7,388 bases of DNA from Alistipes sp. Lineage in GTDB: Bacteria > Bacteroidota > Bacteroidia > Bacteroidales > Rikenellaceae. The notes beneath the pieces were generated by a model. That model saw only the letters and a program-made list of their open reading frames with translations. It was not told the DNA's origin and searched no databases. Position 1 is the stretch's first letter. Each line of letters begins with the position of its first letter. Position numbers and translations under genes: made by a program. Of this stretch, positions 1 to 6,883 are shown in pieces. Location of the stretch: positions 1 to 7,388 of the forward strand of contig JAITWC010000106.1 of NCBI GenBank assembly GCA_031285485.1, read 5' to 3'.

Positions 1-61
1 CTTTATAGAAACTAAAGTAACTGCACTAAAGTGCAGGGTTTGAACCGATTATTTGATAATC
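1..61. repeat. Cluster of four adjacent inverted repeats
   Basis: Four perfect inverted repeats follow one another with almost no gap: CTTTA/TAAAG at 1-17 (7-nt loop), CTGCAC/GTGCAG at 21-36 (4-nt loop), GGTT/AACC at 37-46 (2-nt gap) and GATTAT/ATAATC at 47-61 (3-nt loop). The octamer ACTAAAGT also occurs as a direct repeat at 11-18 and 25-32. The element is downstream of cobT and may continue left of the window. I tested it as a tRNA 3' half: the first hairpin has the size of an anticodon arm, but the loop lacks U33 and no T-arm pairs properly. It could be a structured RNA end, a recombination or attachment site, or a protein-binding region; the sequence does not decide. Confidence 0.5.
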
Positions 62-194
62 AAAATGTCAAGGAACCTACGAATTTATTTAACGCTAATT
101 TTTAACGCATCAGCAGTAATGTGGTTGAGAACCATAAAGACACGAAAATATCCGACAATCTGATGATAACCAATTAATTAAAGCAAAACAACCT
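62..194. other. AT-rich spacer downstream of cobT
   Basis: This spacer follows the cobT stop codon on the minus strand. I see no credible reading frame, no cobS start and no clear hairpin followed by a T-tract. The only visible repetition is the short direct repeat AACGC around 92-108. Transcription of the cobUT unit either ends here by a route not visible in the sequence or runs on to the left of the window. Confidence 0.5.
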
Positions 195-1262
195 CTAAAA
201 ATATTTTGTCACATTGGAGGAGGCAAAAGACTCCATCTCGCCGATCATCCTCACAGCCGAATCGACGATAGGGTAGGCGCAAACCGCCCCCGAGCCCTCG
301 CCAAGCCGCAGACCCAGCGACAGGATCGGGTCGGCTCCCAACTCGCCGAGCAGGCGCCGGTGGCCGCATTCGTCGCCCACGTGGGCAAAGATGGCGTAGT
401 GCAACACCGCGGGGTGGAGACGCGACGCTGCCAAAATGCAGGCCGTCATGATGAACCCGTCGACGAGGATTACCATGCCGAGTTCCGCCGCGCGCAACAT
501 TCCTCCAACTGCCATCGCCATCTCGAAACCTCCGAAACGCGCCATTGCGAGGCGTGCGGCAGCGGGCGTGCCGTCGAATCCGTTCCACCCGTCGCGCTCG
601 AAGTTTTCGGCGGCACGGGTCAAAACTTCGAACTTATGTTGCCAGCCAGCGTCATCGAGTCCGCTGCCCGCGCCGATACACTCGGGTAGCGGAACACCCG
701 CCAGGCAGTGCATCCACAGCGCCGACGGTGAGGTGTTGCCCGCCCCCATCTCGCCGAACGACACAACGTTGCAGCCATCGGCTGCGGCGGCGTCGACCAC
801 CCCGGCGCCCGAGACGAGACATCGGTCGAGTTCGTCGGTGCTCATGGCCGGGCCGTACAGACAGTTCGATGTGCCGCGGCGCACCTTGCGGTCGATCACT
901 CCGCAGCCGGATGGGAAATCGTAATCTACTCCGGCGTCGACCACCCGCAGGTGGAAACCGTGCTGGTGGCACAAAAAACCGATGCCCGTGCCTGTGCCCT
1001 GCGTGAAATGGAGCGTCTGTTGCCACGTCACCTCACGCGGGGTGGGGCTGATCCCTTCGGCAAGCAGGCCGTGGTCGCCGGCGAAAAGTATGTTCTCGGG
1101 AGAGCACAACGCCGGGTTGAGGCTCTGTTGGATTAGGCCCACGCGCAGGGCAAGTTCTTCGAGTCGTCCGAGCGATCCGCGCGGCTTGGCCAGATTGTCG
1201 ATTTTACGGGCGAGATCGGGGCGGATCACCTCGTTGGGAGGTATGATGTCGAATGTCTTCAT
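195..1262 (-). CDS. cobT: Nicotinate-nucleotide--dimethylbenzimidazole phosphoribosyltransferase CobT
   Basis: CobT transfers the phosphoribosyl group of nicotinate mononucleotide to a lower-ligand base such as 5,6-dimethylbenzimidazole, giving the alpha-ribotide used to build the cobalamin nucleotide loop. It acts in the cytoplasm. The protein has 355 residues, the usual family length. Visible hallmarks are KPRGSLGRLE at residues 26-35, the GDHG motif near residue 62, GEMGAGNT at 170-177 (Glu171 matches the conserved active-site Glu174 of the Salmonella enzyme) and GEGSGA at 321-326, where Glu322 matches the catalytic Glu317. The ATG start overlaps the cobU stop as ATGA, which supports this start and suggests translational coupling. 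The reading frame is intact through the TAG stop. The next expected gene, cobS, is absent from the following spacer. The base actually used (dimethylbenzimidazole or another) cannot be read from the sequence. Confidence 0.96.
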   Translation of the reverse strand: MKTFDIIPPNEVIRPDLARKIDNLAKPRGSLGRLEELALRVGLIQQSLNPALCSPENILFAGDHGLLAEGISPTPREVTWQQTLHFTQGTGTGIGFLCHQHGFHLRVVDAGVDYDFPSGCGVIDRKVRRGTSNCLYGPAMSTDELDRCLVSGAGVVDAAAADGCNVVSFGEMGAGNTSPSALWMHCLAGVPLPECIGAGSGLDDAGWQHKFEVLTRAAENFERDGWNGFDGTPAAARLAMARFGGFEMAMAVGGMLRAAELGMVILVDGFIMTACILAASRLHPAVLHYAIFAHVGDECGHRRLLGELGADPILSLGLRLGEGSGAVCAYPIVDSAVRMIGEMESFASSNVTKYF

Positions 1263-1774
1263 TTTATCTTTACGGGAATGCCAGCCGCAACGAGAGTCAC
1301 TTCGTCGGCGATGGCGGCAAGGAACCGGTTTACGCGGCCTTGAATGTCGGCGAAATCGCGGGCGATGGCGTTGGGCGCAACTCCTCCGAGGCCCACTTCG
1401 TTGGTTACGAAAATATAGGTGGTTTGGGGAGCGGTAAACTCTTTTAGCTCTCGTTCGGCCGTGGTGACTACAACGTCAACTTCTCTTGCAGGTTCAGCCT
1501 CGAACAGCAGGTTTGTAAGCCACAGCGTCACGCAGTCAATCACCGCGACCCGCTCCGTGAGATTGAGGCGACCCAGCCGCAGCGGCTCCTCGATGGTGGT
1601 CCACTCCGGGCCGCGGCGCGCACGGTGTCGGTCGATGCGATCTTCCATCCCCTCGGCACGCGCCGTGGCTATGTAGACAGGTTCCGGAGAGAGTTCCAAC
1701 GCCCGCTGTTCGGCATGGAAACTCTTTCCGGAACTTTGGCCGCCTGTGATGAGAATTATCCGCCGCATGATCAT
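1259..1774 (-). CDS. cobU: Adenosylcobinamide kinase / adenosylcobinamide-phosphate guanylyltransferase CobU
   Basis: This bifunctional cytoplasmic enzyme phosphorylates adenosylcobinamide and then transfers GMP to it, making adenosylcobinamide-GDP for nucleotide-loop assembly and cobinamide salvage. The 171-residue product carries a P-loop GGQSSGKS at residues 11-18, the DRIDRHRARRGPEW segment with His50 in the place of the guanylylated histidine (His46 in Salmonella CobU), DCVTLWLTNLL at 80-90, NEVGLGG at 125-131, and the family C-terminal pattern GRVNRFLAAIADEV ending in GIPVKIK. The annotated start gives Met-Ile-Met. A start at the second Met (1768) would place the P-loop as close to the N-terminus as in known CobU proteins and is equally possible. 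It is the first gene of the visible unit and its stop overlaps the cobT start. No B12-box-like sequence was found upstream. Confidence 0.95.
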   Translation of the reverse strand: MIMRRIILITGGQSSGKSFHAEQRALELSPEPVYIATARAEGMEDRIDRHRARRGPEWTTIEEPLRLGRLNLTERVAVIDCVTLWLTNLLFEAEPAREVDVVVTTAERELKEFTAPQTTYIFVTNEVGLGGVAPNAIARDFADIQGRVNRFLAAIADEVTLVAAGIPVKIK

Positions 1775-2147
1775 GATCCGTGAGAGTGTAAATGTAACGG
1801 TTTTTCGTTAAAAATGGATAGCACAAAGCAATTTAGTTACAAATGGTGTAAAGTTAGTGTTTTCAGTGTCGGTTCGAGGTTTTTGCGAATCCACCTTATG
1901 CCATCTTTAGGACTGGTTAGGTCAAAGTTCCATTACCAAATCATTCCCCATTCGGGGTTTATTCCGGTAACGAAAACCTTGTCCGACCATCTGCCAAAGC
2001 ACCTCTTCACCCGCCAAAGATAATCATTTGCGGCTGGAAGAGCAAAAAATGACGGAACGTCGATTCGTATGTATTGAATCACAATGTTTTGCGTAATGTA
2101 AAAACCGTGTCAAACTGACTCCTTGCGCCGGTCGAAAAAATATTAAT
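1775..2147. other. AT-rich intergenic region upstream of cobU
   Basis: This 373-base stretch lies between the cobU start and the receptor terminator. I find no protein gene with recognisable features. A 69-codon plus-strand frame at 1814-2023 has no family resemblance and is probably chance. There is a short CCCC/GGGG hairpin at 1946-1957. A degenerate promoter-like TACATTTA box occurs on the minus strand at 1789-1796, but it would leave a very short leader. I looked for a cobalamin riboswitch because cob genes often have one in this phylum and did not see a convincing B12 box; a covariance-model search would be more sensitive. Confidence 0.5.
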
Positions 2148-2184
2148 AAAAAAACAGGGGCGCCCGGAATTGCCGGACGCCCCT
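2148..2184 (-). terminator. Intrinsic terminator of the TonB-dependent receptor gene
   Basis: Read on the minus strand, the arms are AGGGGCGTCCGG and CCGGGCGCCCCT, separated by a 5-nt loop. They form a 12-bp stem in which the only non-Watson-Crick pair is one U-G wobble. Seven T residues follow at 2154-2148 after one G. It begins 16 bases beyond the receptor stop codon. The wobble pairs only in minus-strand RNA and would be a C-A mismatch in plus-strand RNA, which agrees with the T-tract in assigning it to the receptor transcript. It argues against a co-transcribed SusD-like gene. Confidence 0.92.
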
Positions 2185-2200
2185 CATTATTTTGGATAGA

Positions 2201-5200
2201 TCAGTTGAACAGATATCTTATGCCTATCTGGAACCGGTAGGTGTCGTTGAAACTGAACGAGTCGTGGTAGGTGCGGGTGAGCCTTTTAGCGGCAGCGTTC
2301 TGCGTACCTGCCTGAGGCATCATCTGGTACTTGGGTGTATCACCCTTGGTCGCCACGTCCCGGGCGTTGGTGATGTTGAGGATCGCGGTATTGTAGTAGC
2401 TCAGGCCGCCACCCCAGTGTTTGTTGAGCAGATTGGCGGCGTTAAGGATGTCGATACTCACCTGGATCGTGTTGCGCTTGCCGCTACGGGTCTTCACGAA
2501 GAAGTCCTGCATGATCTTCACGTCGAAACGGCTCTCCCACGGACGCACCACGCCGTTGCGCTGGGCATACTGCCCTTGGTGTTTGCTCAGGTATTTATCC
2601 TGCTCGATGTAGTCCATGAAGTCGAACTTCTGCTCGCGTGCCGTCCAGTGTTCGATCGTCTCTCCGCCCGCAGTGTAGGTGTAGGGAACGAATTCCATCT
2701 GCTCGATCTCCTCGGCGGTGGGAATGTACATCAGGTTGTTGCCGCCGCCGTCGTTGGTGAGGGCCTGGTTGTAGGTGTAGGAGAACCGGCCCGCGTTGCC
2801 ACCCTCGTAGAAGAGCGACACGGTGGTGGCCATAGATCCGGCGTACTCAATGCGGTAGGAGGCCGACGCCACGACGCGGTTGGGAACCACGAAACCGGAG
2901 TAGCCCATGTCGAGCGAGTTGGCGCCGTTGACGGTCGTGCGGGCACCCCACACCGAGCCTGCCTGGTCGCCCGCTCCGTCGGTGATGCTGCGGCCCCAAC
3001 TGCGGGTGTAGGCGATCATGCCGGAGAATCCGTGGTCGAACGGCTTTTCGAGTTTGGCGGTGATCGAGCCGTAGTGGCCGCTTTTGTCGTAGGGAGCGTT
3101 GGTTATCACCACGGGAGTCAGCCCTCCGCGCGTCCCGCTCGGGTCGACCACACTACCGGGCTGGTTGTCGGGCGCATTGGCCACGTTGTGCTGGTAAGTA
3201 CCGTCGTACACCAGGCGATGATCGCCGAATCCGGCGACGTTAAGCGCGGTGGGGACACTCAGGCCGTCCTTATAGATATACACCGAGTTCATCTCCTTGT
3301 TGAAGATCCCCTCCACGGAGCCTTTCATGCCCCACGGAAGTTGCACGTCGAACGCAAGAGAACTTTTCCACGTCTGCGGATTGCGGAAGTCGGGATCCAT
3401 CACCGAAGGGGTCGTGTTGATGATCGTCGTGCCGGGCGGGGGGGGAGTGGCGGGCAGCCAGGCGTTGATGTCGGGATTGAACGGCCCGGGAACCTGATCG
3501 CCTTTCCAGCCGAGGGTGCCCTGCAACAGACCGGCGTCGCCCGACTGAGCCACGATCCACACGAACGGAATGCGGCCGGTGAAGATGCCCGTGCCGCCGC
3601 GCAGCACATAAGCCTTGTCGCCCCTGATGTCCCAATTGAAGCCCACGCGCGGCGAGAACATCACCCTCGACTTGGGCATCGTTCCGGTGTCGTAGTGGAT
3701 GCCTCCCTTGCCGTCGACCCCGCGAAACTCGGGCGCCACGATCAACGGGTGGGTCTGGATCTCACTCATCGCGGGATAGGTGGGGAGGTCGAGGCGGATA
3801 CCCGCCGTCAGGTCGAACCTGTCGCTCAGAGCGATGTCGTCCTGGAAGTAGAGCGAATACTGGTTGAAGTTGAAGCTGGGGAACTGCTGTTTGAAGCCCG
3901 GGGCGGTCGACATGGTGATGGCGTAGGACGAGGGGTTGCGGCCCTCCTTGAAATCTTCCCAGCTCTCGAAGACGTACCAGCCCGTGCCGGCGCGCATGAA
4001 ACCGTTCTTGACGTTGGAGTGTTCGAACTGGAAACCGGCCATCATGTCGTGCCTGCCCACGCTCCAGCTCACGTCGTCGGTGATGGTCCACTGGGTGGTT
4101 TTGCGCAGGTTGCCGTAGGAGAACAGTTCGGTACCGAAACTCGTGAAGGCGGTGCCGTCCTTTTTAATGTCGACGAAGGGGAACACTCCGCCGTCGGTAC
4201 TGCGGGGCATGTCCTGATCGGAGTAGGTGAAACGCAGGGTGTTGTTGATCCTCCCGTCGAGGAACGACGAGTTCAACTCGGCCGCCAGCCCGGTGTAGTT
4301 GTCGTCGGTCTTGTAGCCCGAGTTCTTGAACCACTTGGCGCTGTCGCTGAGTCGGTTTCCCGAGGTATAGAAGGAGCCGGGACTGGTCGACCAGCCTCCC
4401 ACGCCCATGCTGACGGAGGTGGATGGGGTCGACGGACTGCCCACGGTGGTGAGGCGGCTGTACCGCACGGTGAACTTGTGGTTGCGGTTGATGTTCCAGT
4501 CGAGGCGCGCGAGGATGCGGGTGGTGGGAGAGGCGAAGTTGTAGTCCTGATAGGGGCCCGTTTCGTAGCCGTATCGCTCCCTGAGGAAACTGCTGATCTC
4601 ATCGAGTTCGGCCGCCGTGGGGCGCACGATGTTCTGGTCGGGATCGGCCGTACCGTCGGTCGACACGCGGGTGTTGGGGCCGGGCGCGGTGCGGGGTTCA
4701 TACTCGAAACTGCCGAAGAAGAACAACTTGTTGCGAAGGATGGGGCCGCCCAGACGGACGCCGAACAGTTTCTCGGCGCTCGCCGCGCCGCGGGTAAGCG
4801 TCTGGTCGCCCACCCTGAGGCCCGAGAACTTCTCGTCACGGTAATAAGTGTAGGCCGAACCGACGAACTCGTTGGAGCCGGAGCGTGTGACGGCGTTGAT
4901 GGCCGCTCCGGTGAAGCCGCTCTGGCGCACGTCGTAGGGGGTGAGGCTGACCGACATCTGCTCGATTGCGTCGAGCGACACGGGCGCGCCGCCGCTGGGC
5001 AGGGCGCCGATGCCGAACATGTTGTTGTACGAACCGCCGTCGATCGTAAGGTAGTTCGACCGGTAGTTTCCGCCGCCGATCGCCTCGCCGCTGGCCTGCG
5101 GGGTGAGGGTGAGCAGGTTGCCGATCGAACGGGTGGTGGTGGGCAGCAGGTTTATGTCGCGGGTGGATATTTCGGTGACCGAGCCGCCGCCCGACGACGT

Positions 5201-5581
5201 TTTGTGGGTCGTGGCAACCACCACGACGTCGTCTATCAGTGTGGCGTCGCTCTCCATCCTCGCGTCGAGCGACCGGGAGTCGGCCACCACCAGCGCGATG
5301 TCGTTGTACTCGATCGTGGCGTAGCCCAGATAGGAGAACTTCACGGTGTAGGGGCCGCCGGGACGCATGTTGCGCATGCGGTAGTTGCCGGCGGCGTCGG
5401 AGGCGGCGGCGTAGGTCGTTCCCGTGGGGGTGTGTACCGCCACTACGGTGGCGCCGATGACGGCCGCGCCGTCGGAATCGGTGACACGGCCGCCAAGGGC
5501 CGAGGTGGTGACCTGCGCGCGGGAAACCGTCGCGACACCCGCGAGACACAGAATTACAAGAAGTAACCGTTTGATTTTCAT
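2201..5581 (-). CDS. Oar-like TonB-dependent outer-membrane receptor
   Basis: This is a predicted outer-membrane receptor of 1126 residues. Residues 1-22 look like a signal peptide, with a basic start, a hydrophobic core and SRA before Gln23. Residues about 28-110 form a carboxypeptidase-regulatory-like beta-sandwich domain (GGRVTDSDGAAVIGATV, then GNYRMRNMRPG). The stretch LIDDVVVVA at 115-123 resembles the TonB-interacting segment that precedes the plug. The plug runs to about residue 240, with YLTIDGGSYNN at 178-188 and INAVTRSGSNEF at 228-239. The rest is a long beta-barrel ending in FQIGIRYLFN, with alternating residues and an aromatic near the C-terminus as expected for BAM-inserted proteins. 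It resembles Oar-type receptors more than SusC: there is no adjacent SusD, and a terminator follows at once. The substrate is unknown; proximity to cob genes does not make it a B12 transporter. A C8 tract at 3445-3438 encodes part of a PPPP segment. The leader carries tandem repeats. Confidence 0.93.
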   Translation of the reverse strand: MKIKRLLLVILCLAGVATVSRAQVTTSALGGRVTDSDGAAVIGATVVAVHTPTGTTYAAASDAAGNYRMRNMRPGGPYTVKFSYLGYATIEYNDIALVVADSRSLDARMESDATLIDDVVVVATTHKTSSGGGSVTEISTRDINLLPTTTRSIGNLLTLTPQASGEAIGGGNYRSNYLTIDGGSYNNMFGIGALPSGGAPVSLDAIEQMSVSLTPYDVRQSGFTGAAINAVTRSGSNEFVGSAYTYYRDEKFSGLRVGDQTLTRGAASAEKLFGVRLGGPILRNKLFFFGSFEYEPRTAPGPNTRVSTDGTADPDQNIVRPTAAELDEISSFLRERYGYETGPYQDYNFASPTTRILARLDWNINRNHKFTVRYSRLTTVGSPSTPSTSVSMGVGGWSTSPGSFYTSGNRLSDSAKWFKNSGYKTDDNYTGLAAELNSSFLDGRINNTLRFTYSDQDMPRSTDGGVFPFVDIKKDGTAFTSFGTELFSYGNLRKTTQWTITDDVSWSVGRHDMMAGFQFEHSNVKNGFMRAGTGWYVFESWEDFKEGRNPSSYAITMSTAPGFKQQFPSFNFNQYSLYFQDDIALSDRFDLTAGIRLDLPTYPAMSEIQTHPLIVAPEFRGVDGKGGIHYDTGTMPKSRVMFSPRVGFNWDIRGDKAYVLRGGTGIFTGRIPFVWIVAQSGDAGLLQGTLGWKGDQVPGPFNPDINAWLPATPPPPGTTIINTTPSVMDPDFRNPQTWKSSLAFDVQLPWGMKGSVEGIFNKEMNSVYIYKDGLSVPTALNVAGFGDHRLVYDGTYQHNVANAPDNQPGSVVDPSGTRGGLTPVVITNAPYDKSGHYGSITAKLEKPFDHGFSGMIAYTRSWGRSITDGAGDQAGSVWGARTTVNGANSLDMGYSGFVVPNRVVASASYRIEYAGSMATTVSLFYEGGNAGRFSYTYNQALTNDGGGNNLMYIPTAEEIEQMEFVPYTYTAGGETIEHWTAREQKFDFMDYIEQDKYLSKHQGQYAQRNGVVRPWESRFDVKIMQDFFVKTRSGKRNTIQVSIDILNAANLLNKHWGGGLSYYNTAILNITNARDVATKGDTPKYQMMPQAGTQNAAAKRLTRTYHDSFSFNDTYRFQIGIRYLFN

Positions 5582-5639
5582 GCTTGAAAAATATTTGTAT
5601 TAGAGATTAAACTGCGCGAATCAAGGGCCGGAACCGCCA

Positions 5640-5661
5640 GCGGGCAGGTTTCCGCGCCCGC
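5640..5661. repeat. GC-rich inverted repeat in the receptor leader
   Basis: GCGGGC at 5640-5645 pairs with GCCCGC at 5656-5661 across a 10-nt spacer. It sits about 60 bases upstream of the receptor start codon and directly next to the 42-bp repeat array. In the receptor mRNA it could form a short, stable hairpin. There is no T-tract, so it does not look like a terminator. Confidence 0.4.
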
Positions 5662-5662
5662 C

Positions 5663-5788
5663 GAAAGTACCAAATGGATTGCTTTGGTGGTAGCGGCCGT
5701 GGCCGAAAGTACCAAACGGATTGTTTTGGTGGTAGCGTAGGGGTACGGAGGCACCAAATGGATTGTTTTGGGGGCAGCGTATTGGTAC
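5663..5788. repeat. Three tandem 42-bp repeats in the receptor leader
   Basis: Three copies run at 5663-5704, 5705-5746 and 5747-5788, with a period of exactly 42 bases. Copies 1 and 2 differ at only 2 of their first 33 positions. Copy 3 is more diverged at its left edge but matches copy 2 closely at its right edge. Each copy contains ACCAAA, 8 bases, then TTTGGT (TTTGGG in copy 3), a small inverted repeat. The period is 14 codons, and on the minus strand one frame stays open through all copies. The array lies between the minus-strand promoter-like box and the receptor start, so it is probably in the transcribed leader. Confidence 0.9.
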
Positions 5789-5881
5789 GACGGGGCTGAA
5801 ACGCTCTCCGCGCGGGGGTTTGAACTCTTATTTTCGCATAAATCCATCATGATACACTGTTCGTCTCCCGTCCTCACGGCG

Positions 5882-5889
5882 CAAAGGTA
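5882..5889 (-). promoter_or_regulatory. Candidate -7 promoter box for the receptor
   Basis: The minus strand reads TACCTTTG, an exact match to the Bacteroidetes TAnnTTTG -7 consensus. A TTTG that might serve as the -33 element lies at 5907-5904, but the gap of 14 bases is shorter than the roughly 19-21 usually described, so the pair is imperfect. Transcription from here would give a leader of about 290 bases containing the 42-bp repeats. Confidence 0.4.
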
Positions 5890-5922
5890 CCGCCATGTTG
5901 TTACAAAGGCTCACGCCGCCGT

Positions 5923-5930
5923 TACATTTG
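5923..5930 (+). promoter_or_regulatory. Candidate -7 promoter box for the S1/P1 nuclease
   Basis: The plus strand reads TACATTTG, an exact match to the Bacteroidetes TAnnTTTG box. A TTG at 5898-5900, 22 bases upstream, could be a weak -33 element. A start near 5937 would give a leader of about 90 bases. A second box with one mismatch, TATCTTCG at 5973-5980, would give a leader of about 40 bases and is a fair alternative. Together with the minus-strand box this forms a compact divergent promoter region. Confidence 0.4.
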
Positions 5931-6025
5931 AGTTAACAATCGGCCGACGGTGCCGATCCGGAATCAAATACGTATCTTCGCGGCGTGGTTTGCCGCAAAA
6001 TCACGCGCAAAATTACATAATCCGA

Positions 6026-6859
6026 ATGAAAACCAAGCACGCCCTCGCCGCATTTTTTGTATCGCTCTCGCTCACGACCGCCCCGCCCGCCTTCGGCTGG
6101 GGTGTGGAGGGCCACAACGCCGTCGCCCACATCGCGCAGCGTCACCTCACCCGCCGCGCCGACCGCGAGGTGACGCGGCTCCTCGACGGGCGCAGCATGG
6201 CCTACTGGTCGGCCTGGGCCGACGGACTTCGCGGCGACGCGAGATACGATTTCCTGTCGACGTGGCACTACGCCAACGCCGGCGAAGGACTCACCTACGC
6301 CGACGCGCCGAAAAATCCCACCGGCGACGTCTATACCGCCGTCATGGAGTGTGTGGATCGCCTGGAGGAGCGGGGCGCGAGCGACTCTCTGAGGGCGGTG
6401 TGGCTGAAGCTGCTGATCCACTTCGTGGGCGACATGCACTGCCCGATGCACGCCGGGCATCCCGAGGATCGCGGCGGCAACGGTTTCCCGGTCGTGTTCC
6501 AGGGCGCGGAGAGCAACCTGCACCGGCTGTGGGACGGTCAAATTATCGACGCCGCCCGGCCGTGGGACGCCCTGGAGTGGGCGGTGAACCTGGATTACGG
6601 TGCGGGTGCGGGGTTATTGGGGCCTGGATCGGGGTCGCGATCGTGGTCGCGCCGCCGCCCGGACCGCGAGCTGTCGGCGGGCGAACCCCTCGACTGGATG
6701 GAGCAGACGGTGGTGCTGTCGCACCGCCTCTACGACGACACCCCCCGCGGCGAGGCCGTCTCCCGAGCCTACATCACCCGCTACACACCCCTGATCGAGC
6801 AAAAGTTCATCGAAGCCGGCCACCGCCTCGCCCGTCTCCTCAACCGCCTGTTCCCCTGA
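6026..6859 (+). CDS. Secreted S1/P1-family zinc-dependent nuclease
   Basis: This is a predicted exported phosphodiesterase of the S1/P1 family, which cleaves single-stranded DNA and RNA, often with 3'-nucleotidase activity, using three zinc ions. I chose the ATG at 6026 because it begins a clear signal peptide (residues 1-24, hydrophobic core, ending PAFG). Cleavage there exposes Trp25, the N-terminal residue whose amino group and carbonyl bind zinc in P1. The same frame stays open upstream to 5768, but that part looks non-coding. All nine family ligands can be placed: Trp25, His30 (WGVEGH), Asp66 (WAD), His81 (WHY), His132, Asp136 and His142 (IHFVGDMHCPMH), and His166 and Asp170 (NLHRLWD). 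The spacing matches P1 almost exactly. Residues about 191-217 are a Gly/Ser/Arg-rich stretch not typical of the family. The protein would act in the periplasm or outside the cell, probably in nucleic-acid scavenging. No terminator is evident after the stop. Confidence 0.94.
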   Translation: MKTKHALAAFFVSLSLTTAPPAFGWGVEGHNAVAHIAQRHLTRRADREVTRLLDGRSMAYWSAWADGLRGDARYDFLSTWHYANAGEGLTYADAPKNPTGDVYTAVMECVDRLEERGASDSLRAVWLKLLIHFVGDMHCPMHAGHPEDRGGNGFPVVFQGAESNLHRLWDGQIIDAARPWDALEWAVNLDYGAGAGLLGPGSGSRSWSRRRPDRELSAGEPLDWMEQTVVLSHRLYDDTPRGEAVSRAYITRYTPLIEQKFIEAGHRLARLLNRLFP

Positions 6860-6883
6860 TCTCTACTTGCCGATGCAAAAATG

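Noticed and set aside
1..61. 3' half of a tRNA
   Set aside because: The CTTTA/TAAAG hairpin has a 7-nt loop like an anticodon arm, but the loop lacks U33. The GGTTTGAACC segment does not form a 5-bp T-stem, and no acceptor pairing or CCA end is visible.
1814..2023. Small plus-strand gene of 69 codons
   Set aside because: It lies in an AT-rich spacer, resembles no known family, and has no promoter or coding-like composition in keeping with its neighbours.
2192..5566. A 1124-codon open frame on the plus strand, antisense to the receptor
   Set aside because: The opposite strand has a complete receptor with signal peptide, plug, barrel end and terminator. The plus-strand product is a Val/Gly/His/Arg-rich sequence without a domain, as expected when a GC-rich gene is read in the antisense direction.
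2201..5581. BtuB-type B12 transporter linked to the cob genes
   Set aside because: The protein is about 1126 residues with a carboxypeptidase-regulatory-like N-terminal domain and Oar-like plug motifs. BtuB-type receptors are much shorter. A spacer and a terminator separate it from cobU, so proximity alone is weak evidence.
5663..5788. CRISPR array
   Set aside because: The copies are contiguous 42-base tandem repeats with no unique spacers, there are only three, and no cas genes are nearby.
5768..6025. N-terminal extension of the nuclease from the upstream ATG at 5768
   Set aside because: The extension would bury the clear signal peptide that starts at 6026 and would overlap both promoter boxes and part of the repeat array. 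The Trp after the signal peptide must be N-terminal to bind zinc.
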